DNA of 64,000 nucleotides from positions 386,616-450,615 of the forward strand of contig NW_002476358.1 in NCBI RefSeq assembly GCF_000189635.1. Reading direction: 5' to 3'. Shown here piece after piece: positions 25,701-40,700 of the stretch (its first letter is position 1; each line of letters opens with the position of its first letter). Both the position numbers and the translations under genes were made by a program. Below the pieces are notes generated by a model. It was given only the letters and a program-made list of their open reading frames with translations, did not search any database and was not told where the DNA came from. The DNA is from Tetrahymena thermophila SB210. Its lineage: Eukaryota; Ciliophora; Oligohymenophorea; Hymenostomatida; Tetrahymenidae.

Positions 25701-28700
25701 ATACATATGAAGAAATGAACAAAAGAAAAAGTATTTAAGTTTAAACTGAATCAGAAGACAACACATTTACATAAAGAAATTATTCAGATATTAGTTATAT
25801 TAAATAACACCATAATATTTATCACTAAAGTCATAATAATAATTTGTAAGTAAACTGCTAAGACCCAAATTGCAAATACAGTTAGCATATCCATGTTGTT
25901 AAGATTCATGATTAATCAGTTTAAACTGATTAAGATGATTAAGTAACACCACGCCAATCATAAAAACCATTAAATAAACCTGAAATTATTGAGAGAGATT
26001 TATAGAAAGAAAAGAATTTAAATCAAAGACAGACCAATTAAAATAATAAATTTGAAAAATAGTAAGGGGTAGAATAAGTTAAAAACATTGAAAAATATCA
26101 ATAATAAAATAAAAAACAAGAAAATTCTTTTGAGTAATATGAAAGCGATGAATATTTAGATAATATGAAAAGAAATAAATAAGATTAATACACATAATAT
26201 TCAACTAAAAAAGTTTAAGACTAAGATAAAAATAGAATAGAATAGCACGAATAAATTAAAAAATAAAATATTCCTGCATTATTTGATACTAAAAATTAAT
26301 AATTTATTGATAGCTAAATGAGTGGAATTTAGAATCGTAGTTCGTACGAAAACACCTAAACTCAACGTAAAGTACCTGATTTTACAGGTTAGTCCTTATT
26401 GCAAGTACTTTAAATTAATCCTTAAAATCAGTAAAATACTTAAAGGTAATCATTAGAATCATCATAAGATTTGAAGAAACTTCACTTAGAAGCTTTGATT
26501 GCTGAAGTTTAAGAATTAAAGAGAGATTTATTGAAAAAGAAGTAAGATGACTAGTTGAATTTAATTTCTTTAAACTACTCTAAGAATTCATTTAATTCAC
26601 CTGAACAATACCAAACACAATATTCTAATAATAGTGGGTCTAAACGCTAAAAATATTATCAAAGTCACCATTAATTTTTACATCCTTATGGAAACGAGTA
26701 TTCTGAAAATAAAAATTAAATTGATGAGTTTGTGAGCGAATAACAATCGTAAAATTCACACAGAAGAATACAATCTAATTTTGTTGATATTGAGAAGGAA
26801 TTGTAAAACTCCAAATAGCAGCTACTGAGAAAAAATGAAGAGCAAAAAAGGTATATAGAAAGTGAAATTATGAAATCTGAAAAGAATATTCAGTAACACA
26901 CACCGAAATCTAGCATTTCATCAAAGAGAATTTCAAAGCAACTTTAAGATAAGATGAAAGAAGTAGAAGAAATTATTTCTCGAAGCAGGTAAAAATCTAT
27001 TGATAACATGAGAGTGTTTAAAGAAAAGCAAGAAGAACTTGAATAAGATCTTCAAAAGAAAAAATTATCAGGATTGGATCAATAGAATTAAAGTAAACCA
27101 CTTTAAGCATAAGAACGTAGTCATAAAATTTCTACTAAAACTTTATAGGAGCTTAGATAGCAACTAGTTTAAAATTTATAATAAAATACACATTAGTAAG
27201 AATAGAAATATCAAGGAAATAATTATTTAGAAAATAACGAACAATATTATCAGAACTCTGACTCCTTAAATTAATAAGGGACAAGGCTTTTTACAGAGCA
27301 CATAAAATCAATTTAAAATTCTTCGTAAAGTAAAATTAACTAAATGTCGGCTGATGGTTCTTAAAATTATTTAGATAATAACAAGTAATTCTAAAATTAT
27401 TAAATTAACTAATAATATGATTTAACTTCAAATATCAATCCATAATAGCTATTTCCTTAAAATAAATACTAATCAAATAATAATTTTTAAAGCCCAACAA
27501 ATAATTACAATCAGTAAATTATCATTAGAAATAATCTATTTTAGGATTCTAAAATAAGTAAATAAGATGAAGAAGAACTAAATGAGGATTTTGGTTCAAT
27601 CTAGTTAGATTTTTCATCTTAAAGAGTTAATAATGACAATCAATATGAATAAATTGTTGATAATTTGAATGATGATTTTGAAGTGGATATAGTTCAATAA
27701 ACTAGAAAACAGTAGATACAAAATTCTTAAAATAATAATAATAACTAATTTATAAATATTTAAAATAAATCAAAAAATAATAAATAACACGAAAATTCTG
27801 AAAATAATGTCATACTTAAACAATAAAGTATCTAGCAGAATAAATTTATTTAGTAAGATAATTTAAATTAAAATTAGTCTAACAGTTCTTTGACAGAAGC
27901 TGATGAACAAAGGGAAGAACTTAATACAAAGAAATCTTCAAAACAAAATCTAGAGGATAACTAAATTTAATTTTATAATTAAAATATTTAAAATAAAACG
28001 TCATAAAGTTAAAAAGGCTTAAATAAGAATTTAAAATAAAATTAATAAGTTTAAGCACCTGTTTAATATTAAGAAAATGAAGGAAGAGACTCAAAAATTA
28101 GAAAAGTTGTTGATACAAATCAATTTGCTACAGATTTTAATGAACAAGATTTTTCATCTGATAATGATCCTTAAAATTTCTAAAGTAGATAATTAGAAGC
28201 CCAAGCATAATCATAAAAAGGCCAAAGAAATAAAAATGAATACAAAACTGAGAGAAAATTATACAATAAATAATAACAAAATTTTTAAACAGAATAAGAG
28301 AAAGAGCCTGATGATAGTATTAATAATAATAATAAATAAATTAAGTAATAAAGGACAAGTAAGTAAAAGCTTTCACAAGTAATCGACTATCCATCTTACG
28401 ACTCAGATTGTCTATAGCAACAAGCATAAATTAATTATAGGAATAGTTAAGAATAGCTGGATTATATTTCAAATAAATAAAACTAATTTAATAATAATAA
28501 TGATTTTGATTAATATTAAGAAAATAAAAACTAAAGTGATGAAAGAGAAGATGAAGAAAAATAATAAAAAGTTTAAAAAGCTAATATAATTTTTTCTTAG
28601 AATTAAGAAGTTAATTAAAAACAATTAAAAATGTAGGCAAAATAAAATAATAAAATGAATATGATTGAAAATAAGGAGATGCTCTACAAAAGAGAAGATT

Positions 28701-31700
28701 AAATTTAGGATGAAGAAGGATAATTTTAAAATGAATAAATTTAAAAACCCTAATAAAATAAGATAGAATAAAATAAATTTAAATCCTAAAATTCGAAACA
28801 TACTTTAAACAGTAGTAATTATGATGAACATATTCAAGACTAGTTATAAACAATCTACAATTAATAGCTCACATTTGGTAATTTCCCTAAAAATAGTTAG
28901 CATGGATCTTAATAATCATCTGTATAGCAGATAACCTCCAATTTAGGTTCTTACCATGATGATGATGATTAGCCTAATAAATCTCCACTAATAAAGTAAA
29001 AAAATTTTTTTTCATTTTCAGAATAACAATAAAATAATTTAATTCAAAATTTACCTAATTAATCTTAAAATATTTATTTAAAAAAAGCACATTAGGGGAA
29101 TCTTAATAAAATCAAAGACATAATTAAGATGATAGATAATTAAATAAGACTTCAAACAAGAATAAAAAAGAAACACATACTAAATAAGAACCTAACTATT
29201 AAGAATAATAATTTAATTAAAGCATCGCAATTAAAAATAGCTAAAGAGAATAAGATAGTAATTAATAAAATTTAAATGAACAATATGATAATCAGGTAGA
29301 ACTTAATCTTAGAATCTAGTTTAAAAACCCTGAAAAAAATAAGTTCTATAATATATCAGAATAAATAAGCAAGTCATAGCAATCTTTAAATAAATAATCA
29401 GATTAATCTAGTAGAAATCTAACTAAGAAGAAATCTAACTCAAACTAAACAAGCCCTTCAAAAAGATTGCAAGCTCTTAAACAAAGATTCGAAAGTGAAG
29501 ATATTTCAAATTAAGAAGATGACAATACTGAATAAGATTACGATTAAGACAACTAATCTTCTAAATTAGTTAACTAGCTTAAGATTACAAAGAAAGCTTC
29601 TGAAACTCAAAAAATATTAAATCCTAAGCATTCTCAATATCAGCTACCAGAAAGAGAAGTAAATTATTTATAATATTAAAATGAAAAGTCTAAGCATTAA
29701 AATTCTTAAAATATAATTTAGAAATAATAGCAATAAGAGAGCAATTAAAAAAAAATAAGTAGTTTAAAAGTAATCAAGCAAGAAAATATTGATTAAAGAT
29801 AAAAAGATGAAAGTGATTTAAGCGATTAAGAAGAATAAAAAAATTAAGACAAATACATCACTTAAGATTAATTGAATCTAAAATAAAGCTCAAAACTTTA
29901 AGAAAATCGAAAATAACAATAGAATATTCAATTAAATGAAACAAGTGGACAAGAATAATCAGAGTAGCTTGATGAAGAAGATTCTGAAGAAGGTGAGACA
30001 AAAAATTTGTATGAGGTGGAAGATTAAATAGATGAAGATGATATTGAACAGAATTTATAATATTAAAAAGAACAATAAAAACTATTTTAAAATGAATAGC
30101 AATAGGCTAGTAATATTGATCATGAAAATTAAAATGAAGAAGAAATATTTATCAATTAAAAGAATAATAGCAATGATTCAGCTAATAATTATTCAAATTT
30201 ATTAGAAAAAGAGGTTTAAACTAGTAAGTATGTTCACTTTAAGAAGTAGAACCATAAAAAGAAGTAATATGATAAAACACAGTCTTTGGACTTTTAAAGC
30301 TCAGGAGAAAAGCAAGAAGTTTAAAAGTAAAAAATAAAAGCAATGAGAACACCAAAAAGAACTAAATCAAGTGCATCTAATAGCTTCTCAGAAACTAATA
30401 TTGGCACTAAGCCTTTCTCTATTAGCAATTTTAATGCTAGTGAAAATTAGCCTATAAAAAAATCTTAATAACCTAGCATTCAAAGCTTAGAAAAAAATAA
30501 ATAGATATAAAATTAAGCAACTCAGTCTTGCTAGTTAATTGATTCTTATTCCTAAACTGACAAGGACGAGAATATTGAATCTGAAGACGATTTTTCCAAT
30601 GATGATGATTCTTAAATTTTAAATTAAGCAGAAAATAAAGAGAGTATGCTTAAAAGTAATTACTTTGGGCATTCAGATATTTCACAAAATAGTTAAGATT
30701 AGAAATAAAAGAATTAAATAAATATCTAATAACCTGATTAATAATAATAGTAAAAAGATTAAGAAGTAAGTTAAAAAAAAGGTTAAAACTAAAAGAAAAT
30801 TGTTTAGACTCTTAGTAATTAATCTCTAAGTGATAAGAATATCCAAACTGATCAAAATTAAAATTAAAAATAGAAATAAAATAAACCAAATAACTAAACA
30901 AGAAAGAAAAGCGATAACTACTCTTAAACTGAAATACAAGACGATATTTCACATTCATCTTAAAATTCTAATTCAAATAATGAAATTGATTCAGAATAAG
31001 AAGAAACTGTCAATTAAAGCTTTGAAAATAACCAGCAAATAAGCTAGATGCCTAATTAATTAAACTAAAAGAATTAGAATATTTCAACTACAGTACCACA
31101 AATTAATTAAAACAATACTAATAATAAAATAAAAGCATAGATTAAACAAAAATCTAACAAAAGTAATATTCAATCTAACAATCAAGTTTAAATAAGTGAT
31201 AATATTTTGAGAGGAGAAGGATAAACTTCATAAAATTAATAGGATTAATAATAAAAAGTGTAAAAGAAATAAAAGAATAACTAAAATAAAAGTTTCAAAC
31301 AAGAATAGAAATAGCAAAATTTTGATTAAGATCCAATATTAGTTCAAGATGATAATTAAGATGATTAAGGAGTTTAAACATCAGATTAAAATGAAGAATA
31401 TGAAGAAAATTATTAAGATAAAGGTTAGTAGAAATCTAATAATGATTCACTTATAACTGATGAAGATGCTGAAACTCAGACTGATCATTATCAATCAAAA
31501 AAAGATCAAAAATAATAGAATATAAATTAAAAATCAGTTATATAGGAAAAACCTTCTAAAGATATTAATTAAAGTAAAAAACAGAATAATTTAATAACTA
31601 AAGAAAAAGAACAACCCAAAAATAATATATCTGATATTGATGACCTGTCCAAATTTATTTCTGAATAGATTGGCGTATTATAAGATAAAAAATCATCCCC

Positions 31701-34700
31701 TGCTAAAGAGAAAAAGAGTTCTAAAAGTATTGGTAATAACAATAAGAAAGTTTAGGGTACAGATATTTTATGTGAAGAAGTTTAGCAGTAAGATAAGCAA
31801 AAATAAGAGTTGGAGAAAGAGATTAAATAATTTATGAAGGCTTAAGAAGATAAAAAATCATCACCTGTCAAATAATAAATTAAAAATTTATAAAATATCA
31901 ATAATAATAACTTAAATGAAGCTACTAATTAAAATTCAAATAAAAAAGAACAACAAAATATTCATTAAAATCTTAATATCATAGTCTAAGATGATGACTC
32001 CTAATAAGAATTGTAGGTGAAAAAATCTAAAATTTAAGCAAATAAACTGGCTGAGATTTCTTAATCAGGTTAATAATTACAAAATAAAAAGTCCTAAGAT
32101 AAAGCAAAAAATGAAGGTTAAATAAATGTATAAAATTATCATAAATCTTTGGATGGATCTTAAGAAGATTTAGAAAAAGCTAAATAAAGCAAAAAAGTTG
32201 TTAAAAATAAAGAAATTTAGAATGAAGCTCAACAAATATAAAATGATTAAAAAAGTTAAAATGTCAACAAAAGCAAAAAAACATTCTAATAAAAGGAGTC
32301 TGATTTTGATATATAGAAAGAAGCTTTATAAAGTGACAAAATTAATAAAAGTGATGATGAATAAATTCAATTTAAAAAATAACCAGAACTTAAACCTTAA
32401 AAGAATAAATCAAAACAAGCTTAAATTAAAGCAAGTAAATAGTTAAATTAAAATAATTGTGATAGTGAGGAAAACGAAGATGATGCAGAACATAACACAG
32501 ATAATTTAAATTTAAGAATAGGATCTAAAAAAATTAATGAAAATTTAAAAAGCTAAACAAACGAAGATAATTAGTTTGAAGATTAAGATGATAATCAATC
32601 ATTAGATAGTAAAAAAGGAAAAATTAAAGAGTAATTGAAAGCCATTGATTCAAAAAAGCCAAAAGATGAAGAAGCAGTATTAGATTTACAAAAAAAAATA
32701 AGAGGGGGAAGAAAGTAAAATTTAAACAAAAACCAAAGTAAAAGCAGAAGCTCTTTAAGTAGTTCTGATGAAGATACCAAAGAAGATTAAAAACCATTAA
32801 ATTAAATGTTTTTAGGTGAACAGAAAAATAAAACAATTAGAGGAGGGAGAAAAGAAAATAAAAGCAGAAGTTCTTCAAATAATTCTGAAAATGATATCTA
32901 AGAAGATTAAAAATCATTAAGTTAAATGTTTTTAGGTGAACAGAAAAATAAAACAATTAGAGGAGGGAGAAAAGTAAATAAAAGCAGAAGTTCTTCAAAT
33001 AATTCTGAAAAAGATACCTAAAATGTAAAGAATTTGTAAAACAAACCTTAAACTGATTAAAATTTAGACTAAAATGAAAAGCCATAGAGTAACTCTGGAT
33101 TAGATAGAAACAATGAGAAATAAAGGAATTTGAAATAGAAAGGAGAACAAAAAATAAATAAAGATTCCTCAACATAAAAGTTAAATTAATCAGATTTAAA
33201 AGAAAATCTTAGTTCAAATCAATCACTTTCAGAATAAAATGTTTATGATTAATCAGAAAATGAAGATTAATAAGAAGAAAGAGTAAAGAAATAAAATAAA
33301 ACAAAGAATTCTGAAGATTAGAATTTACCAATTTAAAATTTATCGAAAGAAAATAAATTAAATAAAAGTAAATAAGATAAAACTCAATTAAAAAAAATAC
33401 CAAATCCTCAAATTTAGCAAGATTCAGACTTAAATAAATAAATAATAGATAGTTAATTTAAAGGATAGTAAAATCAAGACAATTTAAGATAAGCTATTAA
33501 TGCTGAGTAAAAGAACAAAAAGTAATAATAAAAAATAAAGGAATAAGAAAAAAGTGATTAGATATCAGGATCTGAAGTAGAAAGTGACTAGGAGCTTAAA
33601 GATCTGAAAATATAAATTCAGAAAAAGTAAGAAGTAGCTAACTAAAAAAGGTTAAATAAAGATTTATAAAATGAAATATCTTAAAAATAAAGCAAAAAAT
33701 AATAGAAAGAGTAAATTTCTAAGGATAATGAGTTTGATGGCGAATAAAGTTAGCTCAATAAAAATGATGAAAATTCAGATGACTAAGCAATAAATGATAT
33801 CAATTAATCAAAGAAATCATCTAAATCTATCAAAATCAAAAATAATGATCCTAAATTAGAAAGTAAAATGAAAAAATTATCATAAAAGGAGGAATCTCTT
33901 TAAAAATAAACTTAATAAGAAAAATAGCACGAGTCAGATTATTCTGATGAAGATTAATAATCTCTTTAAAATAATTAAAAGAAATAGAAATCTACTTAAA
34001 GTTAAGATATTTATTCTGAAGAGTAAAGCCCTTTAAACGATAGCAACGAAAATTAAGAATAAATTAAAAAGACATTATTTGATAATTAAAAAGATGGAGA
34101 TATTAATTTAAAAAAATAAAGAAAATAAAATAATTAAAGCAAGGATTAGATTAAAAATAAATAAAAAGAACTACAAAATATCCCTTTGCAAAAATAATAA
34201 AATTTAAATTAAGAGTAAAAGCAATCCATCAAAAAGAATCAAATTTAATTATAAGAAGAGGATAATGATCAATAAAATTAATCCTAAATTAAAAAATCTG
34301 AAAATTAAAAGTAAAAACCCAACATTAAAAATTAGAATAAAAAATCATAATATAATGCTTCTGATGAAGAAATAAGCAATTAAAATATCTTTGATTCTAG
34401 TGGGGTTAATGCTATCTAAAATTAATTTAATTAAACTGAATAAATGAAGTAAAAAAATAAAAAGAACGATTAACTTAATGATAAATAATCTCAAATAACA
34501 AACTCTTCAAATTAAAAATCTTTAAAGACTATCAAATCAAATTAAATAGAAAATCAATCCTCAGATGTAGATTAAGATGAAAGTGATAAGTAATCTGAAG
34601 AGAAATCAGCATAATCTAATAAATTAATTCATTAGGTCTAAAAATAATAATAAATTTAAAAGGAGGATGAATAACTAATTTCTGGTGACGATGAAGATGA

Positions 34701-37700
34701 ATATGGATAAGAAGAGCATCAATCATAAAAATAAGATGAAAATGATAACACTTCTTCATAGAACTCCTTCAATGGCAATCAACCATAAGTAGAAGAAATT
34801 TAAGATACTTAAATTGAAAATTATTTAGAAAATTAAAAAGAAGAAATTCCAATTAAAAATGAAAAAGAAAGATAAAAAGCCAAATCAAACAAAAGTATTA
34901 AATTAGATTAATCTTCTTAGAGTGAGATTCAAAAATAAAAAAATATTGATGAATCAGCTAATCAAGGACAATTTGAAGTTTAAACTAGTGATCTAGAATA
35001 AGAAAGTAAGAATCTTAAAGATCCTGTTTAAAATATAAATGTATAACCTAAATAAAGCTCACAGAAGACTAATTAAAAAAAATAATCATCTTAATAAATT
35101 AATAGTAATTAAAATCTTTAATAAAATGCTCCATCAGAATTAAACTAAGATAATAAAGATTTGATTTCTACAGATAAATCATAAAAATAAAGTAGATAAT
35201 AAGCAGTATCTAGATAAGAAGATAATGAAACCACCAAAAAAAGTAAAAGAAATAAGGCTTAGTAATAAACCTAATAAGACTAGTAAGATGAATTAGCAAT
35301 TTCAGAGAGTTAAAAAACTTAAAAAGTTGAAAATCCTGATTATAAAAAATAAGTTAACTCTAGTTCATAATAATCTATCAGCTCAAATGAAAATATTCAG
35401 TAAGTGAATTTAGATAAAGATAATAATTAAGGTCAATCAGCTGCTTAAATTGCTAAAAATTAAAGCAAATCTATACAGGCACATATGAATAAACAAAAAC
35501 CAAATAAAACTTAAAAATTGTAAAATGAAAAAAATTATCAAATTGGAGATTAAATTTAAAGAAACAATTCAAGTTAAAGTGATACAGATTATATTTAAGA
35601 TAATATTTCCTAATCGAGTGAGAAAAAATATACTGAATAATAAGAGTAACAAGGATTTGTTGTGGAAGAGGATGAAAAAAATTAAGAGTAAGTATCTAAT
35701 TCTTAGAAAGGTTAAGTTTAAAAATAAAAAAGATAGAATGTAACTCAAAAATAAAAATTCGACTCAGATAATGTAAATGAAAAGAAAAATGTTATTTAAT
35801 CTAATTCTGTAAATGATAGCCAAGATGAAAATCAAGACTAGGGAGATGAAGTTAATGATTCTGATGAATAATAAGCAGAATTGTAATATTAATAATAACC
35901 AAATTTTACTAATGAAAGTTAAGAGGAATAAGAAGATAACATATCAGATGACTAAAAAGAACAAAAGTAATAGAAAGAAAGATAAAAAGGTAAATAACCA
36001 AAATTAGAAAAGTCTGAAAAAGAATCAAATAATTAGAAAATAAAATAATCATAATAGTAAGTTTAGAAAGATCAAGTTGAAAAGAGAGTCAAAAAATAAA
36101 ACAAAAATAAATAATAAGATTAAGACTCGCTTAGTTCTTGTGAAGAAAAAGTTGATAAACATATTAAATAACCTCATAAAGCTAATTAAATATAGGAAAA
36201 ATAAGATAACGTATCAGAATATTCATAGCTTTCAAATGATTAAGATGAATAATTATAAGAAAAAGGCAAATTATAAGTTTAATAAAAGAAGCCAGAAAAG
36301 TCTAAGAAAGAAAAAGTTGATTTAAATAAATAAGAGTCAGACAAGCTGAAAGATAAGTAGTAAGGCTAATAAACTTAATCATAGAAATCTTAGAAGGAGT
36401 CAAATAATTAAAAAACTCAAGTCTCTATATAAAAGTAATAAAAATAATAAGCTAATAAGCAAAGTATTTTGAAAGAAGATTCAGAAGATAGTTAAAATAT
36501 TTTAGAAAGTGAAGATAATAAAAAAATAGAGTAATTATCTAGTTAGCCAAAGTCAGAATAATTAAACTAAATGAATTAAACTGAAGGTGATGATAGCTAT
36601 GAAAGTTAATTAAATTCAAATGATTAAGATAGCAATTAGTAAACAAATGATAAATAAAAATTGTAGCCTTAATAAAACTTGGCTTAAAAATAAAAAGGTC
36701 AAACTAAGAGCCAGGGAATATAAATAAATGATAATATTTAAAACGATTAAGGATAAAATTAAGATACTTAAAGCAAAAACCCATCAGATTCTGATAATGA
36801 CAGTGAAAATGATTATCAAATTCAATCAATAAAATAATAAACTACTTCTAAGCCATAAAAATAAAATGAAAATTAAGCTTAAATTAAAGATAAATTGCTT
36901 GGTTAATTAGATTAAGATAATAGGTAGGAAAAATCAAATTAAAATTTATAAAAAGGAAGTGTCGATTTTAGTGATAGAGATAGCAATTAAAACTCACCAT
37001 TACGTTAGAGTATTGAAAGAATACAAAGGTTATCTTAAAGTAAATTAGAAAAATCAGATAAAAAGAAGTAAGGTGGTCATTAGCAAGCTAATAGTTTATA
37101 ACTTGAAGAGGAAGACGATCATGAAAAAGAAATAATGAAAAAAATAAATGAATTGAATGAGAAGATTCGTAAAAAATTCAATCCAGAGAAAAGTTCTGAA
37201 AAACCATAAGTTAATAAAGAATAAAAACCATATTAATAAGAAGTAAATTCTTAGAAATAGTAAACATTTAACAATAATTAACCAAATGATTCCTCAAAGT
37301 AAAACATCGACTCTGAAAAATTTGAACAGGTAAAATAATAATAATAGCACATTGTAAAGAACGAATAGAAATTAGATAGTAAAAATAAATAAAACGATTA
37401 GATAAGACCTTCATCATAGAGAAAGCTTGATATTTCTAATATGGTAATCAATACAATTGAAGAAGAAGATGATTACTAAGGAGATTCTTTTAATTTACTA
37501 TAAGACAATGTATCAATAAACTCAGATATAATTGATTTATAAGACTAAGATAATCAAAAAAACCCAAACACCAAAACATAGTAGAGTTCAAAAGAGTAAA
37601 TAGAAAATTCTTAATTAATAACTCGCAGCTAATCATAAAATAACTCTCAAAAATTAAACAATTCTGAGAAAATAATTTAAGCAGAGAGCAACTCCAAGAA

Positions 37701-40700
37701 ACAAATTAGAGATAAAGTTGATCCATAGAATGAAAAACAAACAACAAGCAATAATAGCTAAAAATATGATTAAAAAGAAGAAAACCTGAAAAGCAGTAAA
37801 CCAACGAAATAAAAAGGGATTTAATATTAAGAGAAATAATAGGACGAACCTTCATTAGAACAAACAAGTAAAAATATTTCTAAATCTAAAGAGTCAATAA
37901 TTGATAAAAGTTAATAATCTGTTTAAAGAAAATTATCTGAAGATAATTTAAAGAAAAAAAATAAAAAAGACCCAATTGCAGCTGAAGAATAAATTGATAA
38001 TATACCATAAAAAAGTAGAAATAAATCAAATATTCCATCTAGAAAATCTTCTTAAAATACAACTGAAACAAATAGTGAAGTAGATTTAGAAAAATAATCT
38101 AAAAAACAATCAAATTAAGTATAACTAAAAAGAAATAAAGCATCAAATGAAAATGATTAAAATATTACTGAGTCCTCTTCCTAGAAATAAATTAATTAAA
38201 AACCTGAAAAGTAAAGTAAATTAAATGATAAACCTTAGAAAATAATTTAGGAAAACACATTAAACAAGAAAGAAGAAAAACCTACTGATACTTAAAATTC
38301 TAAAGACTCAGTCAAAAACAAAAAAAGAGCTGGTTCAAGTAGCTCAGTGTAAAAAGACTCAAACTAATAAACAAATATCAAGCGTGCTTCTATAAATTCT
38401 GATGAAGAGAAAGGTGAAAAACCTTAAAATAAGGTAGATTAAACTTCTAAAACTAGCATACTTAAGCAAAGAGACCCGTAAATACAGTAAATTTTAGATA
38501 CCAAAAACAGCCAGGAATAAATGAACCAAAAAATTCAAAATAAAAGATAAATACCTTATAAAGCCCCAGCTAAAAAGCTTAGTTAATAAGAGAGAAGAGA
38601 AAAATACAATAAGTATAAATAAAATACTCCGAATGTAGTAAATTATAAAAATGTAGCTTAGTAAGTATCTATTCCTAAGGAGTCTGTGAAAAGTATTTAA
38701 AATGACTTTAATTCTGAGCTAAGAAAACTAAGAGAAGAAAGAAAAAAGAAAAAAGAATAAAAGCAGTAAGATGAATAAAATTTTATTTAAAATTAAGAAG
38801 ATAAAGAAGTAGTTTACATTGAAAAGATTAAAACCAATTCTTCTTCTGTCGAAGATAAAAGCTAAGAAGATGATTATTAATTTACTACTGATAAAAAACC
38901 TAACCAAAAAGAAAGATAAAAATTTAAAACAGAGGATAGCAAAGATGAAGATGATGAAATTAAAGATAAAATTGAAAATATGATGGATAAAATTGATTTA
39001 GCTAGCTCTGCTAAGAAAAGAGGAAAGAAGGAAAGCATTAGTAGCCATGAGCAAAGATAAATAGACAGCGAAAGTAAAGACAAAGTGTATGAACTAGACA
39101 GCTACATTTTTAGTGATTAAGACATGAGTAGAAGACTGGGTCTTAAACAATTTCCTAACAGTTCCTCTAAAGAATACGAATATCCAGAAATGGAAGGAGA
39201 AGAGTTCGAAAACTATTTACAGTAATAGAATCAACACATTACTATGATATCGCCTCATTTAGATCTAAATGACCACTCAGACGATGAATTTTAGTAGAAA
39301 GTTAGTCACTTCAATTAGCTTACAACAGATGTTTTGCAACCAGGTTTAAATTCAAACTAATCTTTAGGTGATAAGCAAAAAAATAAAAAGCCTAAAAGTA
39401 ATAATAAGACTGCAAGAAAGGGATCTAACTAGACTGAAGACTCTATTATTAACACTCCTTCAAATAATAATAAAAGTGAAGGAAGTGAATAGAATAGTGA
39501 TTTTATTGTTTACAAAAAGAGTAATCCTAGTCACGGTAAGTCTTTGTTTAAGCAAGTGGACAGCGAAGTTGCTACTCCTCTAAGCAATTAAACAGGAAAG
39601 CAAGCAAGCTTTTTAGGCGAAGAACCTTCTGATAAGAAAAACTATGGAAAATCTAAATTAGCCCCTCCTAAAATAAGAGCTCCTACCAAGCGATAGACTT
39701 ATACTTAATAATATGTAGAAAAGAAACAATCTGAAGAGAATATACCTGAAAAATCATAAGTTCTCAAAAAAACTTTTTCTCAGCCATAAAACGATCCTAC
39801 ACCAAGTATTCCAAATTAAAATAGATTAAAGGGAGTAACTTAAGCTCAATCAATAATAACTCTTAATGTCCCTTCTAACGTTTCTTAAATGCAATCCCCA
39901 ATTTCATATAACCAAACTCCTATACAGAGAGAAGGACCTCTCTATTTCAAAGACCACCCCTTTATGTAAATGGATGAGTCTTAAAATCAAAAGTCAAAAG
40001 TTCAGTAAAAAAACAAAGCATAAGAAAAAAAGCCAGATAATTAATACACTCTATAGATACCAAATAGGTAATTGATAGAGTCTGAATATATTTAGACTCC
40101 TATCGATAATGAAGATGGACCTAAAAAATATGAAAATGAAGATACATTTGAAGAAGATAATGCAAAATCAGAAAAGTAAAATGATGATCAAGATAATAAA
40201 TTAGCAGTTTAATCTCAAAGTGATTAAGGAGAAGAAGAATTAGAATCAGAATAAGATTATGATAGTTAAGGATAGCCTGAAATATACGATCCTAATGACC
40301 TAATGCACTTACAAGATGATTAAGAACTTATACCTGAAGATGAATAGAAATAGTATCAATTTAATACTAACCCTTACAGTAACTAATTCTTAGCTTCTGA
40401 AACAGCAATTGATTCAGATAAAAGAAAAGGAGGATATTATAAAAAGAACCTTAGCAAGAAAAAGAATAAAAGCAAAGGATTAAGCAAGAGTAAGGGTTCT
40501 ATTTCAAACTAAAACTCATTTAGTAAATCAGATATCAACTCTAAGTCAGACTTTATTTTAAAAGGTTATGACTTGGATAATATGCCAATCAATTTCAGTA
40601 AGAAATACTAATCTTATTTGGAATTGAAGGAAAAGAAATTACTTTATTCCAAGCTTGTAGAAGATTAAGAATAACTGTATCCATAGGTTAGACTCTATGC

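Noticed and set aside
32595..33403. Several minus-strand hydrophobic ORFs
   Set aside because: They are antisense shadows of the Lys/Asn-rich giant gene; antisense of AAA/AAT gives Phe/Ile/Leu.
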